Source of the DNA: Acanthococcus lagerstroemiae
Taxonomy: Eukaryota; Arthropoda; Insecta; Hemiptera; Eriococcidae
Direction of reading: 5' to 3'
DNA length: 64,000 nucleotides
Assembly (NCBI GenBank): GCA_031841125.1
Contig: CM063111.1
Coordinates: 44,094,955 to 44,158,954 of the forward strand
Below, piece after piece: positions 1 to 11,094 of this stretch (positions within the stretch are counted from its first letter, which is position 1; each line of letters opens with the position of its first letter). The position numbers and the translations under genes were made by a program. A model generated the notes under the pieces. That model was not told the DNA's origin. It made no database searches and was given only the letters and a program-made list of their open reading frames with translations.

Positions 1-401
1 ACAGGCAACTTACATATTTATACAACAAGTTGTCGAACATAATGCAAAAATAAAAGTGTTTGGATGGGTAGGTACACGAATGTAACAGACAGGTACGCGA
101 CATGACTGCTGAAACAATAACGGTGTATCAGCGTAATTTGGTTCTACAGTGAATTTTTATTTTTCAGAATAAGTCTGTAGCCTTACAGTACTGCATAGGA
201 ATAACTAGATGTACACAGGTTTATTCTTCAAGTTTGTTAAGAACATAATAGTTGGTATGAATGCGTAATTTCTTGCGTTTAAAACCGTTGACAAATGTGA
301 ACATGTATTTGCTTAACAGACACTGACATTTCAATCATCAGTTTCTGTCAGTTCATATCGCTTTATTAATCCTGTCTATTCGCCTCCTCATACTTCGAAG
401 C

Positions 402-1024
402 ATGAAGTTCATCAGCATTACGTTGCCCTTACTTTTTGTGGGGCTTGTAGCGAGTGTTAAAATCAAACCCAAATTTTCATCAAATGCGATGGAAGTTGAG
501 GAAAAGTATATTTCTTTCAACCCAATACGAGGTAAATGAACAGAATTTTGAATTGGAATACATAAGTACTCTCTAGACTACCCAACAGAAATTGGCCGAG
601 CACATAAATCGAGAAAATTCCCACTCGAAGTCACTTTGGGAGCCAAAATCTTAAGTACATGTTCGCAATATCAATATTAGTTAACAGTTAACAACTAGAA
701 CTCAAGAATTCAAAGCAGGGAAACCCAATTCTCTACTGATAAAATTATTCATTTTATTCAGTGTGGGAGATATTTATCAGCGAAAAAATGGACAGATTTA
801 ATCCACTCTGTGGGTTAAGCAACGAACGAAAATACCATGCGTGCGACATCGTTATTCAATTCTTCCCTCATCTCAGAAGTGAAGGACTTGTGCCTTTCCC
901 AAATCCAGAAGACAAGGACTATCCAGAGGCGAAATGTGTTCAAACGTCCAATTACGTTAAAAAACATACGGTGGTGGAATGCTACTCAAAAAGTTTACAG
1001 ATGTCCAATGGAAAACGAGGATGA
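402..1024 (+). CDS. Predicted small secreted protein, copy A (two exons; frame differs from copy B)
   Basis: Exon 1 is 402-531, starting at an ATG that is conserved in copy B. It encodes a short signal peptide (MKFISI, then a Leu/Phe/Val core ending near ASVK). A GT donor follows at 532 and an AG acceptor at 760-761 after a pyrimidine-rich stretch. Exon 2 is 762-1024. The split-codon phase is conserved in both copies, and the spliced product is 130 residues. The mature part contains NPLC, a Cys-Asp pair and two further Cys. Between 940 and 950 this copy has one base more than copy B, so its frame stops at TGA 1022-1024, while copy B reads on for another 47 residues. Bases 990-1157 keep the copy-B-like frame open and are almost identical to copy B. 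Either copy A is a frameshifted pseudogene or the stop at 1024 is ancestral and the rest is 3' untranslated sequence. No family is recognised. Confidence 0.5.
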
Positions 1025-1658
1025 CCCATTGTTTTTATCTTACGGTTTCGAGTCACAATCCATTTTCTCTTACAAACAAGTGGAAAAAAGACAAGATGAT
1101 TTACCATCTACTCTTTATCTAGTTGCGTATTTAAGAAATCCGTCGCTAAATTTGTGATCTCTATTTTCTCTGTAGTGTGTCAAAAAATCAATTTTCACTT
1201 TTTGGGTGTTTGGGAATGTAGGTGACGTGTTCTTTCATGCGGGTCTTGTCCTATTTTATGGGAAGTTATAAAACGCTCCGATATCATAATATGTATGTTA
1301 AAACCCTCCTAGTGTGTCAAAAAACCACTTATGTGCAGCGAACTGTGATTTTTGTGTTCAAACTGAGCTGAATAGTTAGTGTGAACATAGCTCAAATATT
1401 TGCAGTGAGTTCCGAGTGGATTGGGTAACGAGCACGAGAAAATTCGAGGAACCATTGGGGGGGGGGCACTTTATTCGCAATTCTAGAGAAAACCGGTTTT
1501 GACACACTAGGTAGGTTTGAACCGAGCAGGTCACTTTGTGATAAATCACATAATAAGTACATATAATTACATCACTGTAATCATCTTGATTTTTTAATGT
1601 ATGTATTTTAATGTAAACTTTTTAAAAATGAAGTACATACTTCTATATTATTCTCTGC

Positions 1659-2078
1659 AGCATTTTCCTCCTCGTGGTTAATTTTTGCGTCCGATCCGCA
1701 AGGAACAAAAGAGAGGTCTCCTTCTCTTCGCCAGACACTAGGTCAAAAATTGATTTGTTCAGTATAAAATCGACTAGGCTAAAAAAAAAAATTAAGATCA
1801 CTTCTGAAAGAGTTCTTCTTTTTGCTAATTTCGAATATCCCATCCAATTTCTAATATAATCCAGAATGGAGCCTTAAAATTCAAATTTCATGCTAAAAAT
1901 AACTATTTCACACCTCTTACATGAGTCACCTCCCAAAAGTCGTTATGAAGCTCGTGTGAAGTGGAATTACAAATCGCTGGAAGGAAAACCAAGATTCCTT
2001 AAACTGGATCTGAAGGAAGTCCACAGAATGCAACTTGAAATAGATAAATTTCAATTCGCTAAAATAATGAAAAACTAA
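1659..2078 (+). other. Duplicated candidate downstream exons, copy A
   Basis: Two blocks stay alignable with copy B. The first follows a good acceptor (TTCTCTGCAG ending at about 1661). The second, about 1927-2078, keeps an open frame rich in Lys, Arg and Glu, ending in stop TAA after KIMKN. It aligns without gaps to copy B through the WNY and RFLKLD motifs, with many amino acid changes. A one-base length difference just upstream of RYE/PYE means the splice phases would differ between copies. They may be a third exon or part of a second small gene. Without transcripts this is only a candidate. Confidence 0.3.
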
Positions 2079-2682
2079 CGAAATAAGGATTATTTTAGTC
2101 ACTTTATGATTTTGATTATTGTATCAAATGTTTGATATGACTCGAATTTGAGTTCCAAAATTCAAATTTGACACACAAAGTACATTTTCTTGGATTTTAC
2201 CTCCTTAGATGGAGCCTAGTTAGAAAGATGAATACAGTTCCAAGATTTTAGCAACCAAGGAAATACCTTTTCATACTTTATTCAGTTTCTTTAGTTGAAG
2301 ATTTAATTTATTCTGATATTTTGTTTTGTTCAACCAACTGTTCCGTAGGAGATATCTTTCCTTGAAGAAGTATTTCTAATTGTTATTTTGCTATTGTGAA
2401 TTTTAATTTACCCCAATCATTTCAACGGCTTGTGTGTAGATACCTATTTAAAGTAAATAAGCGTATCAATATCAATTTTCTTCTTCTCAAAAGATAAACC
2501 AAATATACATAATACAAAAAGGAAATAACATGATACCGTTATTCTCCAGTGGATGACATCCTTGGTGGTTGTTTATGATTATGTAGATAGCGTTTAAAGC
2601 GTGCATTGGCAGCACTGATAGTCATTATACCTATTATACCTTATAGTTATGATTATCAGTGATATGCGGTTGCGTAATTGAT

Positions 2683-4219
2683 CAGCTGGTCTTTATTCAA
2701 TTAAGGAGTTACAGATGCATTTTTCGGATTAAATGATCGAACTCTCCTCCTTTTCGATACTTATTGATTCTGTTTCCAAGAAGTCAATTTTGATCATTTC
2801 CACAGTCCAGCTTTGATTTATGAATAATCCTGAATCGGAAACTTAAGAGAAATATGATGAATTTTTCAAAGTCAAGGACTCAGAAAATCCCTAATCTGAT
2901 GCTGTGCCTACTAGATTTCTCAAGAAAAGTCAACTTTACTTATTTCAAAAGCCATTTCTCATTTTTGGGGCTTAAATCTCTGTTCAGTTTCAGTGACGTG
3001 AGAAACAATTCTTATTTTGATAAATTACTCAGTTTGCCAATAAGAGTCAAATTTTAACACTGCACGCAGCACTAGAATCTGGATTCTAGAACTTAAATCA
3101 GGCATTAAAAAAAATCTAATATTTTCGAAACAGCAGAGACCCAAAATCTCCCATTTTGATGATCTTCCCATGAAGAATTGGGAGCTAGTGGTAAGTGTTA
3201 GTCTCGCTTTACGGGAGAGAAACTTTTTTCGTCGAAAAAGAGAATGAAAGGAAGAAAATGCCATTTTTAAAATTCTTTTCTTATTCATGAATGAAATGTT
3301 CAAGAATAGGCTCATATCTCCGTTTTTTGCGAAATGATAACAATGAATGTATTCCTTCATTCTACATCCCTCTACTTGCCAGTTAAAGACCCTACAGTGT
3401 GTACAATGTCGATCCGATTTCAAAATTAAAGATAAGGGATTAAGGTAAAATGCTCCGTATTGGTTAAAGCCAGTAATGGTCAAAAATTTGAAACTATAAA
3501 ACTGATTCGCTAGAGGGTGTGAGTGTTTAATTTTTTATCAGTGTCTGGCCGACACATATAGTACTTCAGTACGATGTGTGTGCGAAGTGATTTTGATGAT
3601 TCGTGTTGAAGATAATATGAACTGTGGGAAAATTTGCTTGTTTTCGGCGGGATAACATCTTGCATTTTTGAAGTCCATTATCAAAATCGACAAGTAAGTA
3701 CTTCATAATTTCCGAATTTTTGTAATTGTGAGTTCAAGAGGAACATTTTTTGAATATTCAACAGGTGACTGAGTCATTAGTTATCTAGTGCAGGTCATGT
3801 GAATTGGAGATGAAATCCAGTTGTGGAACTGACTGTACCTCAGTCCTGTCATTATGTTTTTTTGTTTTCAGTAAGTTAGAGGTAGCCCATTTCAAATGGC
3901 AGTGATGAAATACAATACACGAGGGGAAAAATCTGACCAATATCCATTGGCTCCACTTTTTTGACCAATGCTTGGTAATGTTTCCTTTCTCTTGATATCA
4001 GTATGTCAAATGAAATGACGAGGAGCCTTTTTAGAATTTCTGTGTTGTTGTATGTATTTTACGTTGATTACAATAAATTAATTGATTTCCACTTTCCTCT
4101 CTTTTCATTTAGTCAGTTTCAGATAAATTTTTTCATCTTGTGCCAGTCATTGGTCGACCAGTAATGGGCAACATTTTCACATATCTTCAATAATTCATAG
4201 AAAATAACACTTGAGCTTG
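2683..4219. other. Spacer between duplication units, no gene seen
   Basis: This AT-rich single-copy sequence separates the duplicate units. Short open frames on both strands have no recognisable motifs and low-complexity composition. No TIR pair or tandem repeat was found. Confidence 0.5.
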
Positions 4220-4227
4220 ACGTCGGT

Positions 4228-4515
4228 CAGTGACGGATCCAGAGGGCATGGGGTGCATGCCCCCTTGGTTGAAATTTTTAATGCAATAATAGGTAAGAAG
4301 GAATAAAAATGATGAATTGTACGCTCATTACACGCCACAAATATGTATAATAACGCATCTATATATTCGTCATTGTCATTACGCATCCCACACTGGATAA
4401 AATATTTTTCCGGGAGCACCCCCGCTCCCACACCACTGCCAACATCAAAGCAACAGCTAATCAATATGCATCGCCGCTACTGCACCCCCATCCCCTTTTT
4501 CTAAATCTGCGCCTG
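4228..4515. mobile_element. hAT-type MITE
   Basis: The element begins CAGTGACGGATCCAGAGG and ends in an inverted counterpart (TCTGCGCCTG). The 8-bp flanks 4220-4227 (ACGTCGGT) and 4516-4523 (ATGTCGGT) match at 7 of 8 positions, as expected for a hAT target-site duplication. There is no coding capacity. The Gly/Pro-rich frame inside it is incidental. Confidence 0.85.
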
Positions 4516-4523
4516 ATGTCGGT

Positions 4524-4957
4524 GTACACGCTATAATTAAAAATGGAAAACTTTTCAAACTAATAATTAGCAAGAGTTGTCAAATATTGGTTTTTGGACC
4601 CTTTTCGTAGAGGATGCCTGTGGATGAATTCAGGGGGTGATGGCAGCACTATCTTGTCATACGTTGTAGAAGAAGGATGAAAGTATCCATCGATTTTCAA
4701 ATCAACTCCCCCGTGTAATTAGAGCTCGAGATATGACCGTCCAAAAAATATAACCAATAAATGGCATTTTACCTTCCTATTTTACAGCCATTAGGTACTA
4801 TAAACTGAACGGCCAAATTTGATTCGGCCTACGAGGAAAAGTGTACGATGTTATTTTGCTACTGCAGATGAGTAGGTATCTGATACTTAGCAAACTGTCT
4901 CCATTTGTCAAAGTTGTGATTCATATCAGTCACCAAAGCTGTAATTTGTGTCTATTC
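4524..4957. other. Spacer, no gene seen
   Basis: AT-rich sequence between a MITE and duplication unit B, without recognisable coding or repeat structure. Confidence 0.4.
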
Positions 4958-5361
4958 ACAGGCAACTTACATACCTATTCATCCGATATACTGTCGAACA
5001 TAATTCAAATATCAAAGATGTTTGGATGAGTACCTAGGTACTTACAAGTATTTATAGATACTCGTAGACGTACACTGCATGATTACTGAAACAATAACGC
5101 TGAATCAGCGTAATTTGGTTGTACAATGTGTTATTATTTTTCAAAATAAGTCTGTAGCCTCACAATACTGCATAGGAAAATTAACTAGATGTATAAAGGT
5201 TTATTCTTCAAGTTTGTTATACATAATTATTAGTATGGCTGCTTAATTTCTTGCGTTTCAAACCGTCAACAGATGTGTAAATGTATTATATCAGTCATCA
5301 ATTTCTGTCAGTTCATATTGCTTCATTAATCCCATCTTTTCGGCTTCTCATACTTTCAAGC

Positions 5362-6125
5362 ATGAAGTTCATCAGCATTATGTTGTTCTTATCTTTTATC
5401 GGGCTTGTAGTGAGTGAAATCAAACTCGTATTTACATCAAAGGCAAAGGAAGTTGAGGAAATTTATAATTCTCGGAAGCTAATACGAAGTAAGTGAACAG
5501 TATTTTGAATTCGGATACATGAGTGTACTCTCTAGACTACTCAACAGAAATTGGCCGAGCACATAAATCGAGAAAAATGCCACTTGAAGTCACTTTAGGA
5601 GTCAAAATCTCAAGTTCATGTTCGCAGTATCAATCAGTTAACAACACTAGATGCGAACTTAAGAATTCAAAGCAGGAAAAGCCAATCTTCTACTGATAGC
5701 ATTATTTATTTTATTCAGGGTGGAAGAAGTTTATCAGTAAAAACACGGACATTTTTAATCCACTCTGTCGGTTAAATAACAGACAAAAATATGTTGTATG
5801 TGACTTCGTTATTCGATGCTTTCCTGATCTCATCTCTAAACGCCTTGCGGAACGTGTAGAAGGCAGAGCCTATCCAGAGGCGGAATGTATTAATCATCCA
5901 ATTAAGTTTAAAGAAATTCAGCGCCAGAATGCTACTCAAAAAGTTTACAGATGTCCAGTAGAAAACAAGGATGACCCATTGTTCTTATCTTACGGTTTCG
6001 AGTCACAATCCATTTTCGCTTACAAACAAGTGGAAAAAAGACAAGATGATTTACCATCTACTCTTTATCTAGTTGCGTATTTAAGAAATCCGTCGCTAAA
6101 TTTGTGGCCTCTATTTTCTCTGTAG
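5362..6125 (+). CDS. Predicted small secreted protein, copy B (two exons, intact frame)
   Basis: Exon 1 is 5362-5488, from the ATG shared with copy A. It encodes signal peptide MKFISIMLFLSFIGLVVS, followed by a Lys/Glu-rich start of the mature chain. The donor is GTAAGTG at 5489, and the acceptor is AG at 5717-5718 after TTTTATTC. Exon 2, 5719-6125, runs open to TAG and gives 177 residues in all. Visible features are five Cys in the mature part (NPLC, VVC, RCF, AEC, YRC), an Asn-Ala-Thr glycosylation sequon, a dibasic EKR site and a hydrophobic C-terminus ending PLFSL. The part upstream of Asn-Ala-Thr differs strongly from copy A, while the part downstream is nearly identical. It is probably exported. 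The function is unknown, and the family resemblance is only to rapidly evolving secreted effectors in general. A shorter true product cannot be excluded, because copy A stops earlier. Confidence 0.6.
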
Positions 6126-6571
6126 TGTGTCAGAAAATCAATTTTCACTTTTTGGGTGTTTGGGAATGTTGGAGATGTTTTCTTTCATGCGGGTCTTTGT
6201 CCTATTTTATGGGAAGTTATAAAACGCTCCGTTAACATATGTATGTTAAAACCCTCCTAGTGTGTCCCAAAACCTCTTATGTGCAGCAAACTGTGATTTT
6301 TGTGTTAAAACTGAGCTGAATAGTTAGTGTGAACGTATCTCAATTATTTGCAGCGAGTTCCGAGTAAATTGGGTTACGAGAAACGAGAAAATTCAAGGAA
6401 TCATGGGAGAGCGGTTTTTACGCACTAGGTGGGTTTTAACATAAATGGTTACATTTGTGAAAAATCACGTATTAGTTACATAATATCACTGGAATCATCT
6501 CGATTTTTTAATGTATGCATTTTAATATAAACTTTTTAAAAATAAAGTACTTCTATATTATTCTCTGCAGC

Positions 6572-6962
6572 ATTTTTCTTCTCGTGGTTAATTTTTGCTT
6601 CCGATTCACAAGGAACAAAAGAAGTCTCCTCCTCTCCGCCAGACCCTAGGTTAAAAGATTGTGAGGGTAAAATCGACTGTAGGCGAAAAAAAAATGAAGT
6701 GAAAGAGTTCTTCTTTTTGCTAATAATTTCGAGTATTACATCCAATTTCTGATATGAGTCAGAATGGAGCCTTAAATTTCAAATTTTATGCTAAAAATAA
6801 CTACTTCACAACTTTTACATGAGTCATCTCCCCGGACGTCCTTATGAAACTCCTGTGAAGTGGAATTACGAAATTGTTGTGGAAAGATCGAGATTCCTTA
6901 AACTGGATCGCAAGGAAGTTCACAGAATGCGACCTGAAATAAATGCTTTATTGTTGTTGTAA
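6572..6962 (+). other. Duplicated candidate downstream exons, copy B
   Basis: Counterpart of 1659-2078. A TTCTCTGCAG acceptor at about 6570 leads into a frame open to about 6751 (SDSQGTKE, with two Cys). A second open stretch, about 6819-6962, ends in TAA and aligns with copy A through KWNY, RFLKLD and EVHRM. The C-terminus is quite different (NALLLL against DKFQFAKIMKN). Frame-preserving divergence hints at coding, but no splice model was proved. Confidence 0.3.
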
Positions 6963-7175
6963 ATGTCAATTTATCGCACTTGCGTGTAGATACCCATTTA
7001 AAGTATATATGCGTATCAATATCAGTTTTCTTCTTCTCAAAAGATAAAATGTACATATAATACAAAAATGACACAATGATACCATCATTCTCCAGTGGAT
7101 AACACTTCCGAGAGGATCATTATGTAGATAGCGTTTAAAGCGTATGTTGGCAGCACTGATTGCCGTTATATTATA

Positions 7176-7456
7176 CAGTGGCGGATCTAGAAATTTTCTT
7201 AGGGGAGTGTTTTGAAAATAAAACTATTTCCACCTCCGCCCCCTAAAAAACCAAGATGGATGTAATTTTAAATAGTTTCTGAAGACAAGTTTCATAATGT
7301 GATTAAATCGTTTGAAAATCAACATTGTAGACTGTAGTGTTTGCAGATACTCAAAAACAGGAGAAAAACTCAAAATTCGCAATGTTATTTTTCTTCTTCG
7401 GCCCGAGGGAGGGGGAGGTCCGGACCCCCAAAACCCCTCCCATAGATCCGCCATTG
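7176..7456. mobile_element. hAT-type MITE with perfect target duplication
   Basis: The left end is CAGTGGCGGATCTAG and the right end ATAGATCCGCCATTG is its inverted partner. Both sides carry the identical 8-bp ATATTATA (7168-7175 and 7457-7464). The same place in duplication copy A (about 2625-2650) lacks the insert, giving a natural empty site. Confidence 0.95.
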
Positions 7457-7859
7457 ATATTATACCTTAGTTATTATTATCAGTGATTTGTGTAATTGAT
7501 AGCATGCTAAAATGTTCTTAAAACTTGAAGAAGTTCCAAAAATTCTGTGATATCATATATTTTGACGAAGATTCTTACAGAAACACTAAGGTAAGTTGAT
7601 TTACAAAATATTAAACTGTAGATTTGAAAATTAACAAAAATGTAGTATGCCTATATGAAAAGTTAAAAGTAGGTATAGACATTTATAAAAATAGCCAAAA
7701 ATAACAAGTGACAGCCACTAGAAAACGGAATTACATAATTTTTAGTGGCTGTCACTAAATGTCATCAACTACAAAAATGATGTAGAATTTCATAGATGTC
7801 ACAAGTGGTCACTGATGTTCATTTTTCATTAAATTATAGAATATAGGTATTACAAGTTG

Positions 7860-8975
7860 GAATATAGGTTATAATTGGTCTGTGGGCTCTTTTAATAGAT
7901 GACGAAAAGAAACCGCGAAGAAGCTATCCCTTTTTGATGTGAGGAGAGGTATGAAGGTTGCAACTGCTGCAAAGAAGCATGTGATGTCCCCCGATCAACG
8001 GTGAAAGACAAGAATGAAGAAAGGTATGCTATAGACTCAATGGGTCCGGATTCTACATTACCCCCCCCCCCCCACACACACAGTTAAAAGAAGATACAGT
8101 CACATGGATTACCAATAATTGCGACCGAAGAAGATTCTCAATTGCAACAAATGAGTTGAGAAATTAGCTTCTACTGCACTCAGTCTCAGCCCTGTGGTGG
8201 AAAGAATGTAAGAATTAGAATATCTTCTTTCATCTAAAATGCAAAATTTCTCAGCTATTACATAATTGGTTTGTAAACATCTAGATTGGATCTTCTCCTA
8301 CCTTCCTGGAACTTGAGAATTTGCACCAGTTCCAGCAATTTTAACACCTATAAAAACAGCTATCAATGTATCAGTACTTCGGACATCGGACTTTCACTCA
8401 TTCCAGAGCAATGTTGAATGTTTCCTCGCCAGGAAGAAAATTTTTACACTGACCAAAACTAATTGAAAAAAAAAAGAGCAGGTCAAAATGAAACTAGAAA
8501 AAAAGGAACCAGTAAGGAACGTGGTAAGGGAAGAACTAAATAAGAAAAAGAAGAAGAGAAAGAAAAAACTGTGAAGCAAAAGACTCTGAAGAAGGAAGAG
8601 AAAGAAAATGCTCGAAAAAAGAAACGTACAGCGGTGAAGAATAATAAGGTGACACCTGGAGTAGCCAGGACGAAAGAAAATGGGGAGAAAAAGAAAGTCG
8701 AGAAAAAAAAACGACTATACAACAAAGTGAAGATCATCTGATAGTGAAGAAGTAGATGACCCAATGGAGATAATAAGCTATCAAGAAAGTGATTCGAAAG
8801 CAGATGATGCAGAATGTTTTTATTGCCAGCGTATAAAGAAAAATTATTATCTGCTTTATTGAATTTGTTATGCGATTTTCCTTTTTCCAGAAAGTTGCAT
8901 TGGTGGTAAAGAGGAAGAGGGGTGGATAAGCTGCAGTGAATGCTAGCTTTGGGGTCACATTTTTGTGCTGGAGTG
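7860..8975 (+). pseudogene. pogo/Tigger-type transposase relic with zinc-finger-like tail
   Basis: Scattered frames on the plus strand recall pogo-like transposases of insects. Near 7900-8080 there is a pipsqueak-type helix-turn-helix remnant (GMKVATAAKKH, then a glycine-proline-aspartate-serine stretch). Near 8090-8165 a fragment reads like the next domain (DTVTWITNN). Near 8360-8740 there is a Lys/Glu-rich linker, and near 8780-8970 a tail with paired Cys (ECFYCQR, WISCSEC, LCAGVDDQS) as in the PHD-like end of such transposases. The catalytic DDE core is missing, and frames are broken by stops, by a C-run of about 15 and by indels. It is an internally deleted, dead copy. The Lys-rich open frames on the opposite strand are shadows. 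Confidence 0.6.
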
Positions 8976-10737
8976 GATGACCAGTCTTGCTACATCTACG
9001 AATTCTGCTGGAAGAAATATTAATTCATGTTGAGTTGGTGTATTTCTGAATCTTGTCTCTGAATAAGGAAGAAGTAGTGTATTTTTATTTTTTTTTAATA
9101 TTTTTCGTTCTCAAGAAATAATCCTCAGATACTGTGTGGTATTAAATTATGTACCTAAATGCCCAATTTTTTAAGTAAATAAATACTTTATTATAAATGA
9201 AACAGTAGTTCTAAACATCTATTTTGATTGTCATCCACTAGAGAATTTCTGTGTCATAAAAAACTTGACATCCATTAGTTGAATTAGACCTGCCCGAAAG
9301 AAAAGATCATCAAAAAATGAACTCGATCAGCAAGCAAAGAAAAGGGGCTCCAAAAGTTTATAGTTGTGTCAGCATTTTCAACTATGTTGTCATTTTGATT
9401 TTTCAAATACATAATATAACGAGAGAAAAATATTCTTAAGGTGTCATCCACTGGAGAATGACGGTATTGAATAAAATAGAATCTTTCTTTGTAACATTTA
9501 GATTTAGAGGTTCCAAACCGAGAGTGACATGAATATAAAATGACATTCGGAACTCAAGACCAAAATTCCAAATTTTGATTTGTTGTTTCCTCGATTCTCG
9601 GGGTCGAGTCAATTCTACCCACCTTAAGTTGTCTTTTAAATTACTCTGCAACGATTCCCTTCCTCAGTACAGGCCACAACTTCTGAGGGAAATAGGAGCG
9701 TTTTCCCCGAGCATACATTTTACCTCCCCTCCACTCCGGAAGATTTTGTCCCCTAAACTCGGACGCAAACATCGAAGGGAAGAACGTTTCTCCTGGGAAG
9801 ATGGCCATGCTATGGGACAGCGGCCATTTCTGAATATAAGTTTGCAGCCTTCACATGCCTCGGCTTAGGCACGGAGGGGGGGGGGGTTTGGATTATAACC
9901 CTCCAACACTGGTTTGCCCAACGAGCATTTCGGGATGTATTTTAGCGCATTAATTACAGCAATAAGAAAACTGGATATTTGCTGTAGCAATTACTAACCC
10001 CCACCTCCGGATTGAAACCTTTCTACACCGGTTTTCATACTCGTACTCGTATGTTACAAAAATAGAAATTCTTCCAGCACTTTGGTGAGCATCCTTTTTA
10101 CCCGAACGACTGCACATAGCAGTCATGCGCCCGTTCTCCCCTCATCGAACATCATCTATAAGTCAGTCTCGAGAAAAAAATTTAATCGTAACTCATTAAA
10201 TCAATAGAACGAAAATAAAAGCATCGAACGAAAACGAAGAGCGAGAAATTTTAGGAAATTAATAACGTTTAACTGGCGGTAATAAAAACTCATTAATCTT
10301 CATGATGTCGATTTTCATCGAAGAAAATGCGGTAATTGGTCCGCGATAAGAACGGAGCGAGCGAGACAGGGAGGAGAAAAACAGAATGAGTAAAATTACG
10401 GCGCACCAGGGCGTACCTCCGAAAGGATTTTTTCCCTTCGATAAAACAAATCATTTGGAATGGTTAAAAAACGTTTAAAAGTTTACGGTTAACATGCGAA
10501 ATTAACAGTAGCGGTGTAGAAAACAATTCCAAAGTTGGTAAAAAAAAAGAAGCGAACTCTGCTTTTGCATTTCCATGTCTTCTCTTATTGTAACTACGTG
10601 ACTTGTGCACGGAGATTTTGCGTCTTCCAGACGTATACCTATTACCTAATTTAACATTGAATGATAATTTTCGTTTGTCAGTTGGTCTCGTTCATGAGTA
10701 AAAGAAGAAATTTTATAATGATTTTAAGGGAGGGGGT
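8976..10737. other. No gene seen; repeat debris then a single-copy-looking island
   Basis: Around 9430-9480 lies an inverted short match to the distal part of the duplication units (ATTCTCCAGTGGATGACA on the minus strand). From about 9850 to 10540 the sequence is less AT-rich and looks single-copy, with no open frame of interest. Confidence 0.4.
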
Positions 10738-10945
10738 GTAAGAGGTCTGGTGGCTGAGTGGATAGCGCACTGTTCTCGGAATCCGGAAGTCCCGGGTTCG
10801 AGCCCACGTAGCAACTCGCTACATTTCGACCTAGGCCGGTTTTTCGGCAAAACGAAAAGAGGGCTAAGACATCCCTAACAGCCTCCCCGACGTCTCTGAA
10901 GTAATTCTCGAAATGGCGGATCCCAGGGGCTAAGTAGCAGTGTAG
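10738..10945 (+). mobile_element. tRNA-derived SINE, copy 1
   Basis: A pol III A box, TGGCTGAGTGG (10751-10761), and a B box, GGTTCGAGCCC (10795-10805), are spaced as in a tRNA. They are followed by a non-tRNA body containing ACGTCTCTGAAGTAATTCTCG that recurs at about 35655-35885 and 48025-48165 on the opposite strand. The body cannot complete a tRNA cloverleaf, so this is a SINE and not a tRNA gene. Confidence 0.85.
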
Positions 10946-11094
10946 GCAACTTAAAAGCGGCAACCCGTCTTCCAGTGTAGCCACTTCAACAGTATCAAAT
11001 GTGAAAATGACCTGGCTTTTTTATGTTTTTTTGCTTATCTTGTGCTTACATTATCAGTTGGAAAATGGAAGAATTACAAAGTGTTTTTTTTCTT

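Larger units (their letters stand above)
1..2682. repeat. Tandem duplication unit, copy A (5' end outside window)
   Basis: This block aligns almost end to end, in the same orientation, with 4958-7500. The match covers the upstream flank, the signal-peptide exon, the intron, the second exon, the 3' flank and a distal block ending near a shared ATTATCAGTGAT. The match is already present at base 1, so the unit probably begins before the window. Compared with copy B it has about 350 extra bases around 2085-2435, and it lacks the MITE found in copy B. Confidence 0.9.
4958..7500. repeat. Tandem duplication unit, copy B
   Basis: Direct repeat of 1-2682. It starts at ACAGGCAACTTAC and ends near CAGTGATTTGTGTAATTGAT. 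Apart from point changes it differs by an inserted MITE (7176-7456) and by lacking about 350 bases that copy A has near 2085-2435. By eye the intron and flanks are more similar than the middle of the second exon. Confidence 0.9.

Noticed and set aside
3025..3483. 152-residue minus-strand frame between the duplicated units
   Set aside because: No recognisable domain or repeat relation, and not duplicated with the flanking units. Probably a chance frame.
8394..8764. Phe-rich minus-strand frames
   Set aside because: They are the reverse reading of the A/G-rich Lys/Glu linker of the pogo relic on the plus strand.
10738..10810. Possible functional tRNA gene
   Set aside because: A and B boxes are present, but the acceptor stem does not pair and the same body recurs at two other places. 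It is a SINE head.
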